Origin: Azoarcus olearius
GTDB lineage: Bacteria; Pseudomonadota; Gammaproteobacteria; Burkholderiales; Rhodocyclaceae
Assembly (NCBI RefSeq): GCF_001682385.1
Contig: NZ_CP016210.1
Coordinates: 3,782,001 to 3,846,000 of the forward strand
Direction of reading: 5' to 3'
DNA length: 64,000 nt
Positions 41,043-56,357 of the stretch are shown here, piece by piece; the stretch's first letter is position 1; every line of letters begins with the position of its first letter. The position numbers were made by a program, and so were the translations under genes. Below the pieces are notes generated by a model. The model had not been told where the DNA came from. It made no database searches and saw only the letters and a list, made by a program, of their open reading frames with translations.

Positions 41043-41582
41043 TCAATTCTTGAACGGGAACTTGAACGCCGCGAGCAGAGCACGAGCCTCGTCGTCGCTC
41101 TTCGCCGTCGTGGTAATGCTGATATTCATCCCGCGAAGCGCGTCGATCTTGTCGTACTCGATTTCGGGGAAAATGATCTGCTCCTTGACGCCCAGGTTGT
41201 AGTTACCCCGACCGTCGAAACCCTTCGCGGCGATACCGCGGAAGTCGCGCACACGCGGCAGCGCCACGGTCACGAGACGATCGAAGAACTCAAACATGCG
41301 CGGGCCGCGCAGCGTAACCATGCAGCCGATCGGATAGCCTTCACGGATCTTGAAGCCAGCGATGGACTTGCGCGCCTTCGTGGCAACCGGCTTCTGACCT
41401 GCGATCTTGGTCATGTCGCCAATCGCATTCTCCAGCACCTTCTTGTCACCGACAGCCTCACCGACACCCATATTGAGGGTGATCTTGGTGATGCGCGGCA
41501 CTTCCATGACGGACTTGTAACCGAACTGCTTCAGCAGCTGCGGAACAACTTCGTCCTTGTAAAACTGTTGCAAGCGAGCCAT
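41043..41582 (-). CDS. rplE: 50S ribosomal protein L5
   Basis: 179 aa from the ATG at 41582 ([22 protein letters not shown]), which has AAGGAG five bases upstream; a GTG two codons earlier is less likely. [24 protein letters not shown] and [20 protein letters not shown] are the C-terminal signatures. Binds 5S rRNA and contacts the P-site tRNA. Confidence 0.97.
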
Positions 41583-41591
41583 TGCCACTCC

Positions 41592-41909
41592 TTAAGCGTC
41601 CACCAGCTCACCGTTCGACTTGAAGAAGCGCACCTTGCGACCATCTTCAAGCACCTTGATCCCGACGCGATCAGCCTTCTGCGCAGCGGGATTGAACAGC
41701 GCGACGTTAGAAACGTGGATCGGCATTTCCTTCTCGACAATGCCACCCACTTCACCCTTGAGCGGATTCGGACGAACGTGCTTCTTCACCCGATTCACAC
41801 CCTCCACAACGACACGCTCGTCATCGACGCGGCGCAACACGGCACCCCGACGACCGCGATCCTTGCCGGCCAGGACAACAACCTCATCACCCTTGCGGAT
41901 CTTGTTCAT
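41592..41909 (-). CDS. rplX: 50S ribosomal protein L24
   Basis: 105 aa with the KOW motif near the N terminus, [25 protein letters not shown] (3-27), and [31 protein letters not shown] in the middle. It starts early 50S assembly by binding the 5' end of 23S rRNA. Confidence 0.97.
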   Translation of the reverse strand: MNKIRKGDEVVVLAGKDRGRRGAVLRRVDDERVVVEGVNRVKKHVRPNPLKGEVGGIVEKEMPIHVSNVALFNPAAQKADRVGIKVLEDGRKVRFFKSNGELVDA

Positions 41910-41921
41910 CAGTAAGACTCC

Positions 41922-42290
41922 TCAGAGCACTTCCGGCGCAAGCGACACGATCTTCATGAAGCGCTCGGAGCGCAGTTCGCGCGTCACCGGCCCAAAGATG
42001 CGCGTGCCGATCGGCTCGAGCTTGTTGTTCAGAAGCACCGCGGCGTTGTTATCGAACTTCACCAGCGAGCCGTCCGGACGACGAACACCCTTGGCAGTAC
42101 GGACAACGACTGCGTTGTAGACGTCACCCTTCTTGACGCGACCACGCGGGGCGGCGTCTTTCACGGTGACCTTGATGATGTCGCCGATACTGGCGTACCG
42201 ACGCTTGGAGCCGCCCAGCACCTTGATGCACATAACCGAACGCGCACCGGTGTTGTCAGCAACGTCCAACTTGGACTGCATTTGAATCAT
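41922..42290 (-). CDS. rplN: 50S ribosomal protein L14
   Basis: 122 aa, [27 protein letters not shown] at the start and [24 protein letters not shown] at the end. L14 lies at the subunit interface, near L3 and L19. It is preceded by a 151-bp gap with its own promoter, so it begins a separate transcription unit (spc operon). Confidence 0.97.
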   Translation of the reverse strand: MIQMQSKLDVADNTGARSVMCIKVLGGSKRRYASIGDIIKVTVKDAAPRGRVKKGDVYNAVVVRTAKGVRRPDGSLVKFDNNAAVLLNNKLEPIGTRIFGPVTRELRSERFMKIVSLAPEVL

Positions 42291-42441
42291 GGATATATCT
42301 CCAACTTATCCCGCTACGCGGTCAGTCTTGGAACCCGTCAGGGCGGAATGCCCCGAGCGAGCACCGGAGCAAAGATTTAAAAGTATAACAGCCTGGCACC
42401 GAGGCGCCAAGCTGTCTTTGCAGAATTTCTGCAGCCGCGGA
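42291..42441 (-). promoter_or_regulatory. spc-type promoter and leader before rplN
   Basis: On the minus strand TTGGCG (42410-42405), a 17-base spacer and TATACT (42387-42382) form a near-consensus sigma-70 promoter. It lies between rpsQ and rplN, the place of the spc promoter in E. coli. The remaining leader is about 85 bases. No gene is visible in the gap. Confidence 0.75.
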
Positions 42442-42711
42442 TCAGATGACCCGCGCCTTTTCCACTACTCGCGTCACGCGCCAGGTCTTGGTGCGCGAAA
42501 TCGGACGGCACTCCTCGATCTCGACCAGATCGCCTTCGCCAGCACCGCCGTCTTCCACGTGGGCGTGGTACTTGGCGGAGCGGGTAATGATCTTGCCGTA
42601 AAGCGGGTGCTTGACACGACGCTCGACCAGCACGGTCACCGTCTTCTGCATCTTGTCGCTCACCACGCGCCCGATCAGGGCGCGGCGAACCTTTTCAACT
42701 TGCTCGCTCAT
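42442..42711 (-). CDS. rpsQ: 30S ribosomal protein S17
   Basis: 89 aa, [36 protein letters not shown] (about 6-41) is the OB-fold core. It is a primary 16S rRNA binder. The start overlaps the stop of rpmC by 4 bases, and it is the last gene of the S10 operon. Confidence 0.97.
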
Positions 42712-42902
42712 TTCTGGCCCGCCTTTTCCCGAAGGAGGGTGCGCACCCGGGCGATGTCCCGGCGCACCTTGCCAATCTGACTGGTATTGCTCAGTTGCTG
42801 GGTAGCCAGTTGCATGCGCAGCGAAAACTGCGCCTTCAACAACTCAAGCAACTCTCCGTTCAATTCGTCCACGCTCTTGGCGCGAAGTTCACTCGCTTTC
42901 AT
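42708..42902 (-). CDS. rpmC: 50S ribosomal protein L29
   Basis: 64 aa coiled helical protein: [39 protein letters not shown], then [18 protein letters not shown]. It lies at the tunnel exit near L23. Starts two bases after rplP. Confidence 0.96.
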
Positions 42903-42904
42903 GC

Positions 42905-43321
42905 TTACCCCACCTGACGAGTGACAAACACGGTCTCGAGCGGAAGCTTGGCGGCGGCAAGCCGGAAAGCTTCGCGGGCGAGCGCCTCGTCCACGCCGTC
43001 CATCTCGTAGAGCACCTTGCCGGGCTGGATCTCAGCGACCCAGTACTCGGGGTTACCCTTACCGTTACCCATCCGCACTTCCGCGGGCTTCTTCGAAATC
43101 GGCTTGTCCGGGAAAATCCGGATCCAGATCCGACCGCCACGCTTGATGTGGCGAGTCATCGCGCGACGCGCGGATTCAATCTGACGGGCAGTCAGACGAC
43201 CGCGGGCAATCGCCTTCAGACCGAAATCACCGAAGCTGACCTTGGTGCCGCGCGTCGCCAGGCCGGTGTTGCGACCTTTCTGCTCCTTGCGGTATTTCCT
43301 TCTCGACGGCTGCAGCATCAT
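42905..43321 (-). CDS. rplP: 50S ribosomal protein L16
   Basis: 138 aa: [24 protein letters not shown] at the N terminus and [24 protein letters not shown] near 82-105. It contacts A-site tRNA and organises the peptidyl transferase region. The ATG overlaps the rpsC stop. Confidence 0.97.
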
Positions 43322-44100
43322 TCACTCCTGCTATCTTCTTGCCGACCCTGGCCGTCACCGCGGCGAGCGGGACGACGACCCGGACGACCCTCGCCACCGT
43401 CGTTACGCGGCGCACCGCGACGACCGCGACGGTTGTCGGCTTCGGGTTCGGCAACGACCGGCTGCTCGTTGCGACCCAGCATTTCGCCCTTGAATACCCA
43501 CACCTTGATGCCGATCACACCGTAGGTGGTCTGGGCTTCCGAGACACCGTAGTCGATGTTGGCGCGCAGCGTATGAAGCGGCACGCGACCCTCGCGGTAC
43601 CACTCGGTACGGGCAATTTCCGCACCGTTCAGACGCCCGGAGCTCATGATCTTGATACCCTGCGCGCCCAGGCGCATGGCATTCTGCATCGCGCGCTTCA
43701 TCGCACGACGGAACATGATCCGCTTTTCGAGTTGTTGCGCGATCGAGTCGGCAATCAGCTTGGCATCGATCTCGGGCTTGCGGACCTCTTCGATGTTCAC
43801 GTGCACCGGCACGCCAACGATCTTCTGCAGGTCGCGCTTGAGCGCCTCGATGTCTTCGCCCTTCTTGCCGATCACGACGCCGGGACGCGCGCTGAACAGC
43901 GTGACGCGGGCGTTCTTCGCCGGACGCTCGATCACGACGCGACCGACGGAGGCGTGAGCAAGACGCTTCTTCAGGTAATCGCGGACCTTCAGGTCCTCGT
44001 GCAACATCTTGGAGAAGTCGCGGCTGGATGCGAACCAGCGCGAACCCCAATCACGCGTGACAGCGAGGCGGAAGCCAGTCGGATGGATTTTCTGACCCAT
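43318..44100 (-). CDS. rpsC: 30S ribosomal protein S3, with an extended C-terminal tail
   Basis: 260 aa. KH type II domain (about 38-108, with [18 protein letters not shown] carrying GKKG) and S3 C-terminal domain (about 120-210). The tail beyond about residue 224 is rich in arginine, glycine and acidic residues and makes the protein longer than the 233-residue E. coli S3. S3 forms part of the mRNA entry site and helicase. The start is 9 bases from rplV. Confidence 0.96.
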
Positions 44101-44109
44101 ATCTACTCC

Positions 44110-44439
44110 TTACTCGCCGACCGTCACGAAGACGTGGCAGGTGGGCTTGAGGATGCGGTTGCCACGACCCTTCGCACGCGCGGTGAAACGCTTGAGGGTA
44201 GTGCCCTCTTCCACGTAGATGGTCTTGACCTTCAGCGCGTCGATGTCGGCGCCGTCGTTGTGCTCGGCGTTCGCAATCGCAGACTCGACCACCTTGCGAA
44301 TGATCTTCGCGCCCTTCTTGGGCGAGAAGGCCAGAATGTTCAGCGCCTGGTCGACCGACTTGCCGCGCACCAGGTCTGCAACCAGCCGACCCTTCTGAGC
44401 GGACAGGCGGACGCCACGGAGAATAGCTTTAGTTTCCAT
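44110..44439 (-). CDS. rplV: 50S ribosomal protein L22
   Basis: 109 aa, with the conserved [34 protein letters not shown] (about 11-44) and [22 protein letters not shown] at the end. The beta-hairpin loop reaches into the exit tunnel and is the usual site of macrolide-resistance changes; no obvious oddity is seen. Confidence 0.97.
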   Translation of the reverse strand: METKAILRGVRLSAQKGRLVADLVRGKSVDQALNILAFSPKKGAKIIRKVVESAIANAEHNDGADIDALKVKTIYVEEGTTLKRFTARAKGRGNRILKPTCHVFVTVGE

Positions 44440-44448
44440 GATGTCGGC

Positions 44449-44724
44449 TTACCTCTTGGCCTTCTTGCTCGCCGCGTGACCCTTGAACGTACGGGTCAGG
44501 GCAAACTCGCCGAGCTTGTGACCGACCATGTTCTCGGACACGTACACCGGGATGTGCTGGCGGCCGTTGTGGACCGCAATCGTAAGACCCACGAAGTCCG
44601 GCAGGACCGTGGAGCGGCGCGACCAAGTCTTGATCGGACGCTTGTCGTTGCTCGCCCGCGCGGCGTCAACCTTCTTCAGAAGGTGCGCGTCGATAAACGG
44701 GCCTTTCTTGATAGAACGTGCCAT
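44449..44724 (-). CDS. rpsS: 30S ribosomal protein S19
   Basis: 91 aa. [22 protein letters not shown] and [29 protein letters not shown] are family signatures. It forms a complex with S13 in the 30S head. Next to rplB, ten bases away. Confidence 0.97.
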   Translation of the reverse strand: MARSIKKGPFIDAHLLKKVDAARASNDKRPIKTWSRRSTVLPDFVGLTIAVHNGRQHIPVYVSENMVGHKLGEFALTRTFKGHAASKKAKR

Positions 44725-44734
44725 CTGTTACCCC

Positions 44735-45562
44735 TTAACGCTTATGACGACGCTGCACGATCATGTTGTCGGTGCGCTTGTTGCGACGGGTGCGGTAACC
44801 CTTCGCCGGCGTACCCCACGGGCTCACCGGCACGCGACCCTCGCCGGTACGGCCTTCGCCGCCGCCGTGCGGGTGATCCACCGGGTTCATCGCGACACCG
44901 CGAACCGTCGGGCGGATACCGCGCCAGCGATTGGCGCCCGCCTTACCGATCTTGCGCAGACTGTGCTCTTCGTTGCCAACCTCGCCGATCGTCGCGCGAC
45001 ACTCGACGTGCACACGACGGATTTCGCCGGACCGCAGGCGCAACTGGGCGTAAGCGCCCTCGCGCGCAAGCAGCTGAACCGACGTACCCGCAGCGCGCGC
45101 AATCTGCGCACCCTTGCCGGGCATCATTTCGACGCAATGGATCGTCGAGCCGACCGGGATGTTGCGGATCGGCAGTGCGTTACCGGCCTTGATCGGCGCT
45201 TCGGCGCCGGACATCAGCTGCTGCCCGACCTCAACACCGCGCGGAGCGATGATGTAGCGACGCTCGCCGTCGGCGTAGCACAGCAGGGCGATGTTGGCCG
45301 AACGGTTCGGGTCGTACTCGATGCGCTCGACCTTCGCCGCGATGCCGTCCTTGTTGCGACGGAAATCGATGACGCGATAGTGCATCTTGTGACCACCGCC
45401 CTGGTGGCGAACAGTCACGCGCCCGCTGTTGTTCCGACCGGCCTTGCTGGTCTTCTTCTCAGTCAGTGCGTCGTGGGGACGACCCTTGTACAGATCAGGA
45501 TTGACCACCTTGACCATGCCGCGACGGCCGGCCGAGGTAGGCTTCAGTTTTACCAGTGCCAT
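44735..45562 (-). CDS. rplB: 50S ribosomal protein L2
   Basis: 275 aa. Signature sequences include [21 protein letters not shown] near 48-68 and [22 protein letters not shown] near 217-238, the latter with the universally conserved histidine near the peptidyl transferase centre. Primary 23S-binding protein linking subunits. Confidence 0.97.
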   Translation of the reverse strand: MALVKLKPTSAGRRGMVKVVNPDLYKGRPHDALTEKKTSKAGRNNSGRVTVRHQGGGHKMHYRVIDFRRNKDGIAAKVERIEYDPNRSANIALLCYADGERRYIIAPRGVEVGQQLMSGAEAPIKAGNALPIRNIPVGSTIHCVEMMPGKGAQIARAAGTSVQLLAREGAYAQLRLRSGEIRRVHVECRATIGEVGNEEHSLRKIGKAGANRWRGIRPTVRGVAMNPVDHPHGGGEGRTGEGRVPVSPWGTPAKGYRTRRNKRTDNMIVQRRHKR

Positions 45563-45568
45563 GATCGA

Positions 45569-45874
45569 TTACTCCCCAGCCACAAAGTTGATTTCCTGGC
45601 CGGGCTTGAGGCAGACGAAGGCCTTCTTCCAGTCCTTGCGGCGACCCATCATTTTGCCGAAACGCTTGGACTTGCCCTTGACGTTCGAGATCTGAACCGA
45701 CTTGACCTCGACCTTGAAAAGCAGCTCGACGGCGGCCTTCACTTCAGGCTTGGTCGCGCTCGTGGCGACCTTGAAGACCACCTGCTCGTTCTTGTCGGCG
45801 ACATAGGTCGCCTTCTCGGAGATCTGCGGGGCGAGCAGCACCTGCAGCAGACGTTCCTGGCTGATCGCGCTCAT
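45569..45874 (-). CDS. rplW: 50S ribosomal protein L23
   Basis: 101 aa. The ATG at 45874 overlaps the rplD stop (ATGA) and gives [22 protein letters not shown]. The family motif [34 protein letters not shown] is at about 56-90. It sits at the tunnel exit, the dock for trigger factor and SRP. A GTG two codons earlier is possible. Confidence 0.96.
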   Translation of the reverse strand: MSAISQERLLQVLLAPQISEKATYVADKNEQVVFKVATSATKPEVKAAVELLFKVEVKSVQISNVKGKSKRFGKMMGRRKDWKKAFVCLKPGQEINFVAGE

Positions 45875-46491
45875 TGCCACGCTTCCTCCATCTTGGCCAG
45901 CGCACCCTTGGTGACCAGCACCTTCGGGAACCGCACCAGCGACACCGGATCAGTTTCGTGCACGTCGAGCACCAGCACCTTGTGCAGGTTGCGCGACGAC
46001 AGGAACAGGTTCTCGTCGAGACCATCGGTGATCACGAGCACGGAATCCAGCCCCATACCCTTCAGCTTCTCGGCCAGCAGACGAGTCTTCGGCGCTTCGA
46101 CGCTGAAGTTGTCGACCACGGCGAGACGGTCTTCGCGGGCGAGTTGCGACAGGATTGCGGCAACACCGGCGCGATACATCTTCCGATTCACCTTCTGCGA
46201 GAAGTTCTCGTCAGGGCTGTTCGGGAAGATCTTGCCGCCGCCACGCCACAGCGGGCTCGACGCCATACCGGCGCGCGCATTGCCGGTACCCTTCTGCCGG
46301 AACGGCTTGCGGGTCGACTTCGCGATCTCGGAACGCCCCTTCTGGGCGCGATTACCCGAGCGCGCGTTGGCGAGATAGGCAGTGACGACCTGGTGAACGA
46401 GCGCTTCGTTGTACTCGCGGGCGAACAGCACATCCGACGCATCGAGCGTCGAAGCAGGCTGGCCCTGTTCATTCAACAATTTGAGTTCCAT
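45871..46491 (-). CDS. rplD: 50S ribosomal protein L4
   Basis: 206 aa, [23 protein letters not shown] at the start and the basic loop [32 protein letters not shown] (about 44-75) that lines the exit tunnel. In E. coli L4 represses its own operon through the S10 leader. The stop overlaps rplW. Confidence 0.97.
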   Translation of the reverse strand: MELKLLNEQGQPASTLDASDVLFAREYNEALVHQVVTAYLANARSGNRAQKGRSEIAKSTRKPFRQKGTGNARAGMASSPLWRGGGKIFPNSPDENFSQKVNRKMYRAGVAAILSQLAREDRLAVVDNFSVEAPKTRLLAEKLKGMGLDSVLVITDGLDENLFLSSRNLHKVLVLDVHETDPVSLVRFPKVLVTKGALAKMEEAWQ

Positions 46492-46505
46492 TACGCCTCG
46501 CTCCC

Positions 46506-47144
46506 TTACGCCTTGATAGCCGGACGAACGACCACGTCGCCGCCCTTGGCACCCGGAACGGCACCCTTGACGAGAAGCAGCTGACGCTCGGCATCGACGC
46601 GCACGACCTCGAGCCCGAGCGTGGTGCGCTGAACCGCACCGTATTGACCAGCCATGCGCTTACCCGGGAAGACGCGACCCGGATCCTGCGCCATACCGAT
46701 CGAACCCGGCGAGTTATGCGACACGGAGTTACCGTGGGAGGCGCGGTTCGAGGAGAAGTTGTGACGCTTGATCGGACCGGAGAAACCCTTACCGATCGAC
46801 ACACCGGTCACATCGACCTTCTGCCCAACCGAGAAAATTTCGACGCTGACTTGATCGCCCGCCTTCAGACTCGCGAGGCCTTCCGGCTCCACGCGAAACT
46901 CCTTCAGCACGCGGCTGGGCTCGACGCCCGCCTTGGCGAGATGACCAGCGATCGGCTTCACGACGCGACTTGCGCGGCGCTTGCCAAAGGCGACCTGAAC
47001 CGCGGAATAACCATCGGCTTCAGGCGTCTTGATCTGGGTCACTTTGTTATCGGACACGTCAAGCACCGTCACGGGGATGGAACGCCCATCATCCGCAAAG
47101 ATGCGAGTCATGCCGACCTTGCGACCAACAAGGCCTAGACTCAT
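46506..47144 (-). CDS. rplC: 50S ribosomal protein L3
   Basis: 212 aa from the ATG at 47144 ([16 protein letters not shown]); in-frame sequence before it is leader. [31 protein letters not shown] (about 125-155) is the loop near the peptidyl transferase centre, including the glutamine/asparagine region methylated in some species. An upstream promoter and leader make it possibly separately expressed. Confidence 0.96.
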   Translation of the reverse strand: MSLGLVGRKVGMTRIFADDGRSIPVTVLDVSDNKVTQIKTPEADGYSAVQVAFGKRRASRVVKPIAGHLAKAGVEPSRVLKEFRVEPEGLASLKAGDQVSVEIFSVGQKVDVTGVSIGKGFSGPIKRHNFSSNRASHGNSVSHNSPGSIGMAQDPGRVFPGKRMAGQYGAVQRTTLGLEVVRVDAERQLLLVKGAVPGAKGGDVVVRPAIKA

Positions 47145-47258
47145 TTTTTTCTCCTGAGTCCCGGTTGCGATTGACCGGGGGTAACACAAATTAATGCGCC
47201 AATAGGCACAAAGGCCGGATTATACCGGCCTTTTCACCTTCACTGCAAGAGGAGAAGC
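47145..47258 (-). promoter_or_regulatory. promoter and leader between rpsJ and rplC
   Basis: On the minus strand TTGCAG (47248-47243), an 18-base spacer and a perfect TATAAT (47224-47219). The -10 box forms the loop of a perfect 9-bp inverted repeat, AAAGGCCGG (47210-47218 and 47225-47233). Downstream, CCCGGT/ACCGGG (47160-47165 and 47174-47179) can form a hairpin just before the ribosome site GGAG. The same hairpin could act as a weak terminator, but no long T run follows. Confidence 0.65.
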
Positions 47259-47570
47259 TTACTGCAGCTTGATCTCGACGTCCACGCCCGCCGGCAGATC
47301 GAGCTTCATCAGCGCATCGACGGTCTTGTCCGTCGGGTCGATGATGTCCATCAGACGCTGATGGGTGCGAATCTCCATCTGGTCGCGCGAAGTCTTGTTG
47401 ACGTGCGGCGAACGCAGCAGGTTGAAGCGCTCGATACGAGTCGGCAGCGGCACCGGCCCACGAACCACGGCGCCGGTGCGCTTGGCGGTATCGACGATCT
47501 CCAGCGCGGACTGGTCGATCAGGCGATAGTCGAAAGCCTTCAGGCGGATACGGATCTTCTGGTTTTGCAT
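47259..47570 (-). CDS. rpsJ: 30S ribosomal protein S10
   Basis: 103 aa: [45 protein letters not shown] is the conserved first half, and [20 protein letters not shown] ends it. Also acts with NusB in transcription antitermination. Starts 57 bases after tuf. Confidence 0.97.
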   Translation of the reverse strand: MQNQKIRIRLKAFDYRLIDQSALEIVDTAKRTGAVVRGPVPLPTRIERFNLLRSPHVNKTSRDQMEIRTHQRLMDIIDPTDKTVDALMKLDLPAGVDVEIKLQ

Positions 47571-47593
47571 GAGGAAATTCCCAAAGAGCGAGA

Positions 47594-47616
47594 GGGCGGG
47601 CCACGATGGCCCGCCC
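47594..47616 (-). terminator. hairpin between tuf and rpsJ
   Basis: GGGCGGGCCA-CGA-TGGCCCGCCC is a 10-bp perfect stem with a 3-base loop, in the 57-base gap. On the minus strand only a short T-poor tail follows, so attenuation or mRNA processing is as likely as full termination. Confidence 0.5.
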
Positions 47617-47627
47617 CTGAAACGATA

Positions 47628-48818
<1,191 letters not shown>

Positions 48819-48845
48819 TGCTTGTCCTCGTGAGGTTTCGGTTGA

Positions 48846-50942
48846 TTACTTGCGATTGCTGATCACCGCCTCCGCGACGCTCTTCGGCGCTTCGGAGTAG
48901 TGCTTGAATTCCATGGAGTAGGTGGCGCGGCCCTGAGTCAGCGAACGCAGCTGGGTCGCGTAGCCGAACATCTCGGCCAGCGGAACCTCGGCCTTGATCT
49001 CCTTCATGCCGCCAGGCAGATCGTCCATGCCCTGGACAATGCCCCGACGACCGGACAGGTCGCCCATCACGTTGCCCATGTAATCTTCCGGCGTCTCGAC
49101 CACCACCGCCATCATCGGCTCGAGCAGGATCGGATTGGCCTTGCGCATCGCGTCCTTGAAGGCCATCGAAGCAGCCATCTTGAACGCGTTTTCATTCGAA
49201 TCGACGTCGTGGTAGGAGCCGTCGAACAGCGTGACCTTGACGTCAACCACCGGGAAGCCGGCCAGAACGCCATTAGGCAGCGTTTCCTGCAGACCCTTGT
49301 CGACCGCCGGGATGTACTCGCGCGGCACCACGCCACCCTTGATCGCGTCGACGAACTCGTAGCCCTTGCCGGTTTCGTTCGGCTCCAGCTTGATCCAGAC
49401 GTGACCGTACTGACCGCGGCCGCCGGACTGCTTGACGAACTTGCCTTCCTGTTCGACCGCCTTGCGGATCGCCTCGCGGTACGCAACCTGCGGCGCACCC
49501 ACGTTGGCTTCGACGTTGAACTCGCGCTTCATGCGGTCAACGATGATCTCGAGGTGCAGCTCACCCATACCGGAAATGATGGTCTGGCCAGACTCTTCGT
49601 CCGTGCGCACACGGAAGGACGGATCCTCCGCAGCCAGGCGGCCCAGCGCGATACCCATCTTTTCCTGGTCGCCCTTGGTCTTCGGCTCGACAGCGACGTG
49701 GATCACCGGATCCGGGAACACCATGCGCTCCAGGATGATCGGCGCCGACGGATCGCACAGCGTCTCGCCGGTGGTCACTTCCTTCAGACCCACGCACGCA
49801 GCGATGTCGCCAGCGAGCACTTCCTTGATTTCCTCGCGCTCGTTCGCGTGCATCTGCAGGATGCGGCCGATGCGCTCCTTCTTGTTCTTGACCGAGTTCA
49901 GCACGGTCTCACCGGAATTCAGCACGCCGGAATAGACGCGAACGAAGGTCAGCTGGCCGACGAACGGGTCGGTCATCAGCTTGAACGCGAGCGCAGCAAA
50001 CTTTTCCTTGTCATCCGCCTTGCGGGTGACTTCCTTCTCGTTGTCGTCCACACCGGCAACAGGCGGGATATCGACCGGCGACGGCAGGAACTCGATGACC
50101 GCGTCGAGCATGCGCTGCACGCCCTTGTTCTTGAAGGCGGTACCGCACAGCATCGGCTGGATTTCACACGCGATCGTACGGGTGCGCAGACCGAGCTTGA
50201 TCTTCTCTTCGGACAGATCGCCGTTCTCGAGATACTCGTTCATCAGGTCTTCGTTGGCCTCGGCGGCCGCTTCAACCATCTGCTCGCGCCAGGTTTCGGC
50301 ATCGCCCTGGAGTTCGGCCGGGATGTCCTGATACTCGAACTTCATGCCCTGGGAGGCTTCGTCCCAGATGATCGCCTTCATCTTGATCAGATCGACGACA
50401 CCCTTGAAGCCTTCTTCCGCGCCGATCGGCAGCACGATAGGCACCGGGTTGGCCTTCAGACGCATCTTCATCTGGTCGACGACCTTGTAGAAGTTGGCGC
50501 CCGAGCGGTCCATCTTGTTGACGAACGCGAGACGCGGCACCTTGTACTTGGTCGCCTGGCGCCACACGGTCTCCGACTGGGGCTGCACGCCACCGACGGC
50601 GCAATACACCATGCAGGCGCCGTCGAGCACGCGCATGGAACGCTCGACTTCGATGGTGAAGTCGACGTGCCCCGGGGTGTCGATGATGTTGAAGCGATGC
50701 TCGGGGAAGTTCAGATCCATGCCCTTCCAGAAGCAGGTCGTCGCCGCGGACGTGATCGTGATCCCGCGCTCCTGCTCCTGCGCCATCCAGTCCATGGTTG
50801 CGGCGCCGTCATGCACTTCACCGATCTTGTGGTTCACACCGGTGTAGTAAAGGATCCGCTCGGTGGTAGTCGTCTTGCCGGCGTCGATGTGAGCGGAAAT
50901 ACCGATATTGCGGTAGCGCTCAATAGGAGTCTTGCGAGCCAC
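48846..50942 (-). CDS. fusA: elongation factor G
   Basis: 698 aa from the GTG at 50942 ([22 protein letters not shown]), since AGGA lies eight bases upstream and the usual FusA N terminus begins here. Motifs: [19 protein letters not shown] (17-35), DTPGHVDF near 89, [10 protein letters not shown] near 143. Drives ribosomal translocation. Followed by tuf after 27 bases. Confidence 0.97.
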   Translation of the reverse strand: MARKTPIERYRNIGISAHIDAGKTTTTERILYYTGVNHKIGEVHDGAATMDWMAQEQERGITITSAATTCFWKGMDLNFPEHRFNIIDTPGHVDFTIEVERSMRVLDGACMVYCAVGGVQPQSETVWRQATKYKVPRLAFVNKMDRSGANFYKVVDQMKMRLKANPVPIVLPIGAEEGFKGVVDLIKMKAIIWDEASQGMKFEYQDIPAELQGDAETWREQMVEAAAEANEDLMNEYLENGDLSEEKIKLGLRTRTIACEIQPMLCGTAFKNKGVQRMLDAVIEFLPSPVDIPPVAGVDDNEKEVTRKADDKEKFAALAFKLMTDPFVGQLTFVRVYSGVLNSGETVLNSVKNKKERIGRILQMHANEREEIKEVLAGDIAACVGLKEVTTGETLCDPSAPIILERMVFPDPVIHVAVEPKTKGDQEKMGIALGRLAAEDPSFRVRTDEESGQTIISGMGELHLEIIVDRMKREFNVEANVGAPQVAYREAIRKAVEQEGKFVKQSGGRGQYGHVWIKLEPNETGKGYEFVDAIKGGVVPREYIPAVDKGLQETLPNGVLAGFPVVDVKVTLFDGSYHDVDSNENAFKMAASMAFKDAMRKANPILLEPMMAVVVETPEDYMGNVMGDLSGRRGIVQGMDDLPGGMKEIKAEVPLAEMFGYATQLRSLTQGRATYSMEFKHYSEAPKSVAEAVISNRK

Positions 50943-51010
50943 GATGTTATTCCTGCCTTCCGGTAATCGCGTTGAAAAGCGCGATGATCTGATTGTTGCG
51001 TTACAAAACA

Positions 51011-51032
51011 ATCGAGCCCTTCACAGGGCCCG
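51011..51032 (-). terminator. possible attenuator hairpin between rpsG and fusA
   Basis: On the minus strand CGGGCCCT-GTGA-AGGGCTCG gives an 8-bp stem with one G-U pair, followed by ATTGTTTTG. The gap between rpsG and fusA is 111 bases and holds no gene. Weak as a terminator. Confidence 0.35.
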
Positions 51033-51053
51033 AATTACCGCCGACCGTACAGA

Positions 51054-51524
51054 TCAGAAGCGGTAGTGCGAGAACGCCTTGTTGGCTTCGGCCATCCGGT
51101 GCACTTCTTCGCGCTTCTTCATCGCGGCGCCGCGGCCTTCCGCCGCCTCGAGCAGCTCGCCAGCGAGGCGCTGAGCCATCGACTTTTCGGCACGCTTGCG
51201 CGCAGCTTCGCGCAACCAGCGCATCGACAGCGCCATGCGGCGCGACGGACGCACTTCGACCGGAACCTGGTAGTTGGCACCACCGACGCGGCGGCTCTTC
51301 ACTTCAACAACCGGCTTCACGTTGGCAACGGCGGCCGCGAACACTTCGAGCGGATCCTTGCTCGCCTTCGCGGTGATGTGATCGAACGCGCCGTAGACGA
51401 TGCGCTCCGCAACCGACTTCTTGCCGGACTGCATGATCACGTTGATGAACTTGGAAACATCCTGGGAAGCGAACTTCGGATCCGGGAGAACTTCACGCTT
51501 CGGTACTTCACGACGACGCGGCAT
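51054..51524 (-). CDS. rpsG: 30S ribosomal protein S7
   Basis: 156 aa, [18 protein letters not shown] start; [15 protein letters not shown] near 36-50 and [25 protein letters not shown] near 80-104 are signatures. S7 nucleates the 30S head and in E. coli represses the str operon. Confidence 0.97.
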   Translation of the reverse strand: MPRRREVPKREVLPDPKFASQDVSKFINVIMQSGKKSVAERIVYGAFDHITAKASKDPLEVFAAAVANVKPVVEVKSRRVGGANYQVPVEVRPSRRMALSMRWLREAARKRAEKSMAQRLAGELLEAAEGRGAAMKKREEVHRMAEANKAFSHYRF

Positions 51525-51557
51525 GACAACCTCTCAATAATTTTCGTGTGCCGACAA

Positions 51558-51935
51558 TCAGGCTTTCTTCGGACGCTTGGCGCCGTACTTCGAGCGCGAC
51601 TGCTTCCGGTCCTTGACGCCTTGAAGGTCAAGGGAACCACGCACGATGTGATAACGCACACCAGGCAAGTCCTTCACACGGCCGCCGCGGATCAGGACAA
51701 CCGAGTGCTCCTGCAGGTTGTGACCTTCGCCGCCGATGTAGGAGATGACCTCGAAACCATTGGTCAGACGAACCTTCGCAACCTTACGCAGCGCGGAGTT
51801 CGGCTTCTTCGGGGTCGTGGTATAGACACGGGTGCAGACGCCGCGCTTCTGCGGGCAGGCTTCGAGAGCAGGAACCTTGCTCTTGACGACGTCCATCTGA
51901 CGCGGCTTGCGGACAAGCTGATTGATTGTTGGCAT
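51558..51935 (-). CDS. rpsL: 30S ribosomal protein S12
   Basis: 125 aa. [22 protein letters not shown] (about 39-60) and [25 protein letters not shown] (about 74-98) are the decoding-site loops. The two lysines that change in streptomycin resistance (K43 and K88 by E. coli numbering) are present, so the sequence looks wild type. First gene of the str cluster. Confidence 0.97.
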   Translation of the reverse strand: MPTINQLVRKPRQMDVVKSKVPALEACPQKRGVCTRVYTTTPKKPNSALRKVAKVRLTNGFEVISYIGGEGHNLQEHSVVLIRGGRVKDLPGVRYHIVRGSLDLQGVKDRKQSRSKYGAKRPKKA

Positions 51936-51950
51936 AGCTTAAGAATTTCC

Positions 51951-51986
51951 CAAAAAACCGAGGCAGCCCACCACGGGCCGCCTCGG
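51951..51986 (-). terminator. intrinsic terminator/attenuator between rpoC and rpsL
   Basis: On the minus strand a 12-bp stem CCGAGGCGGCCC with GGGCTGCCTCGG (one G-U pair), loop GTGGT, followed by six T residues (51957-51952). It ends just 16 bases before the rpsL start codon. It could terminate rpoBC, or attenuate a transcript that starts at the promoter just upstream. Confidence 0.85.
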
Positions 51987-52004
51987 GCGGATTATTCCGG
52001 CTGC

Positions 52005-52068
52005 GACTGACTACGATTGGTCAGTCCACAAAAAGAGGCCGGATTTTATTCCGATTATCCCGCCGGAG

Positions 52069-52072
<4 letters not shown>
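52005..52072 (-). promoter_or_regulatory. promoter and leader hairpin ahead of rpsL
   Basis: TTGACT (52072-52067), an 18-base spacer and TAAAAT (52048-52043) on the minus strand. The -35 overlaps the rpoC stop codon. A 7-bp hairpin GACTGAC/GTCAGTC (52005-52011 and 52020-52026) follows, then the T6 terminator hairpin, all within the rpsL leader. Confidence 0.7.
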
Positions 52073-56283
<4,211 letters not shown>

Positions 56284-56297
56284 GTATCACTCCATCC

Positions 56298-56323
56298 GGG
56301 ACGCGGCGGCGAAGCCGCGTCCC
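56298..56323 (-). terminator. rpoB-rpoC intergenic hairpin
   Basis: GGGACGCGGC and its exact complement form a 10-bp stem with a 6-base loop in the 74-bp gap. No T run follows, so it is more likely a processing or ribosome-spacing element than a terminator. Confidence 0.45.
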
Positions 56324-56357
56324 CGGGATTCAATCGCAGGCAGGTTTGGCTTCCGGG

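Noticed and set aside
47210-47233. Intrinsic terminator after rpsJ
   Set aside because: The 9-bp stem is followed by only TTTG, and its loop is a perfect TATAAT with a well-spaced -35, so a promoter is the better reading.
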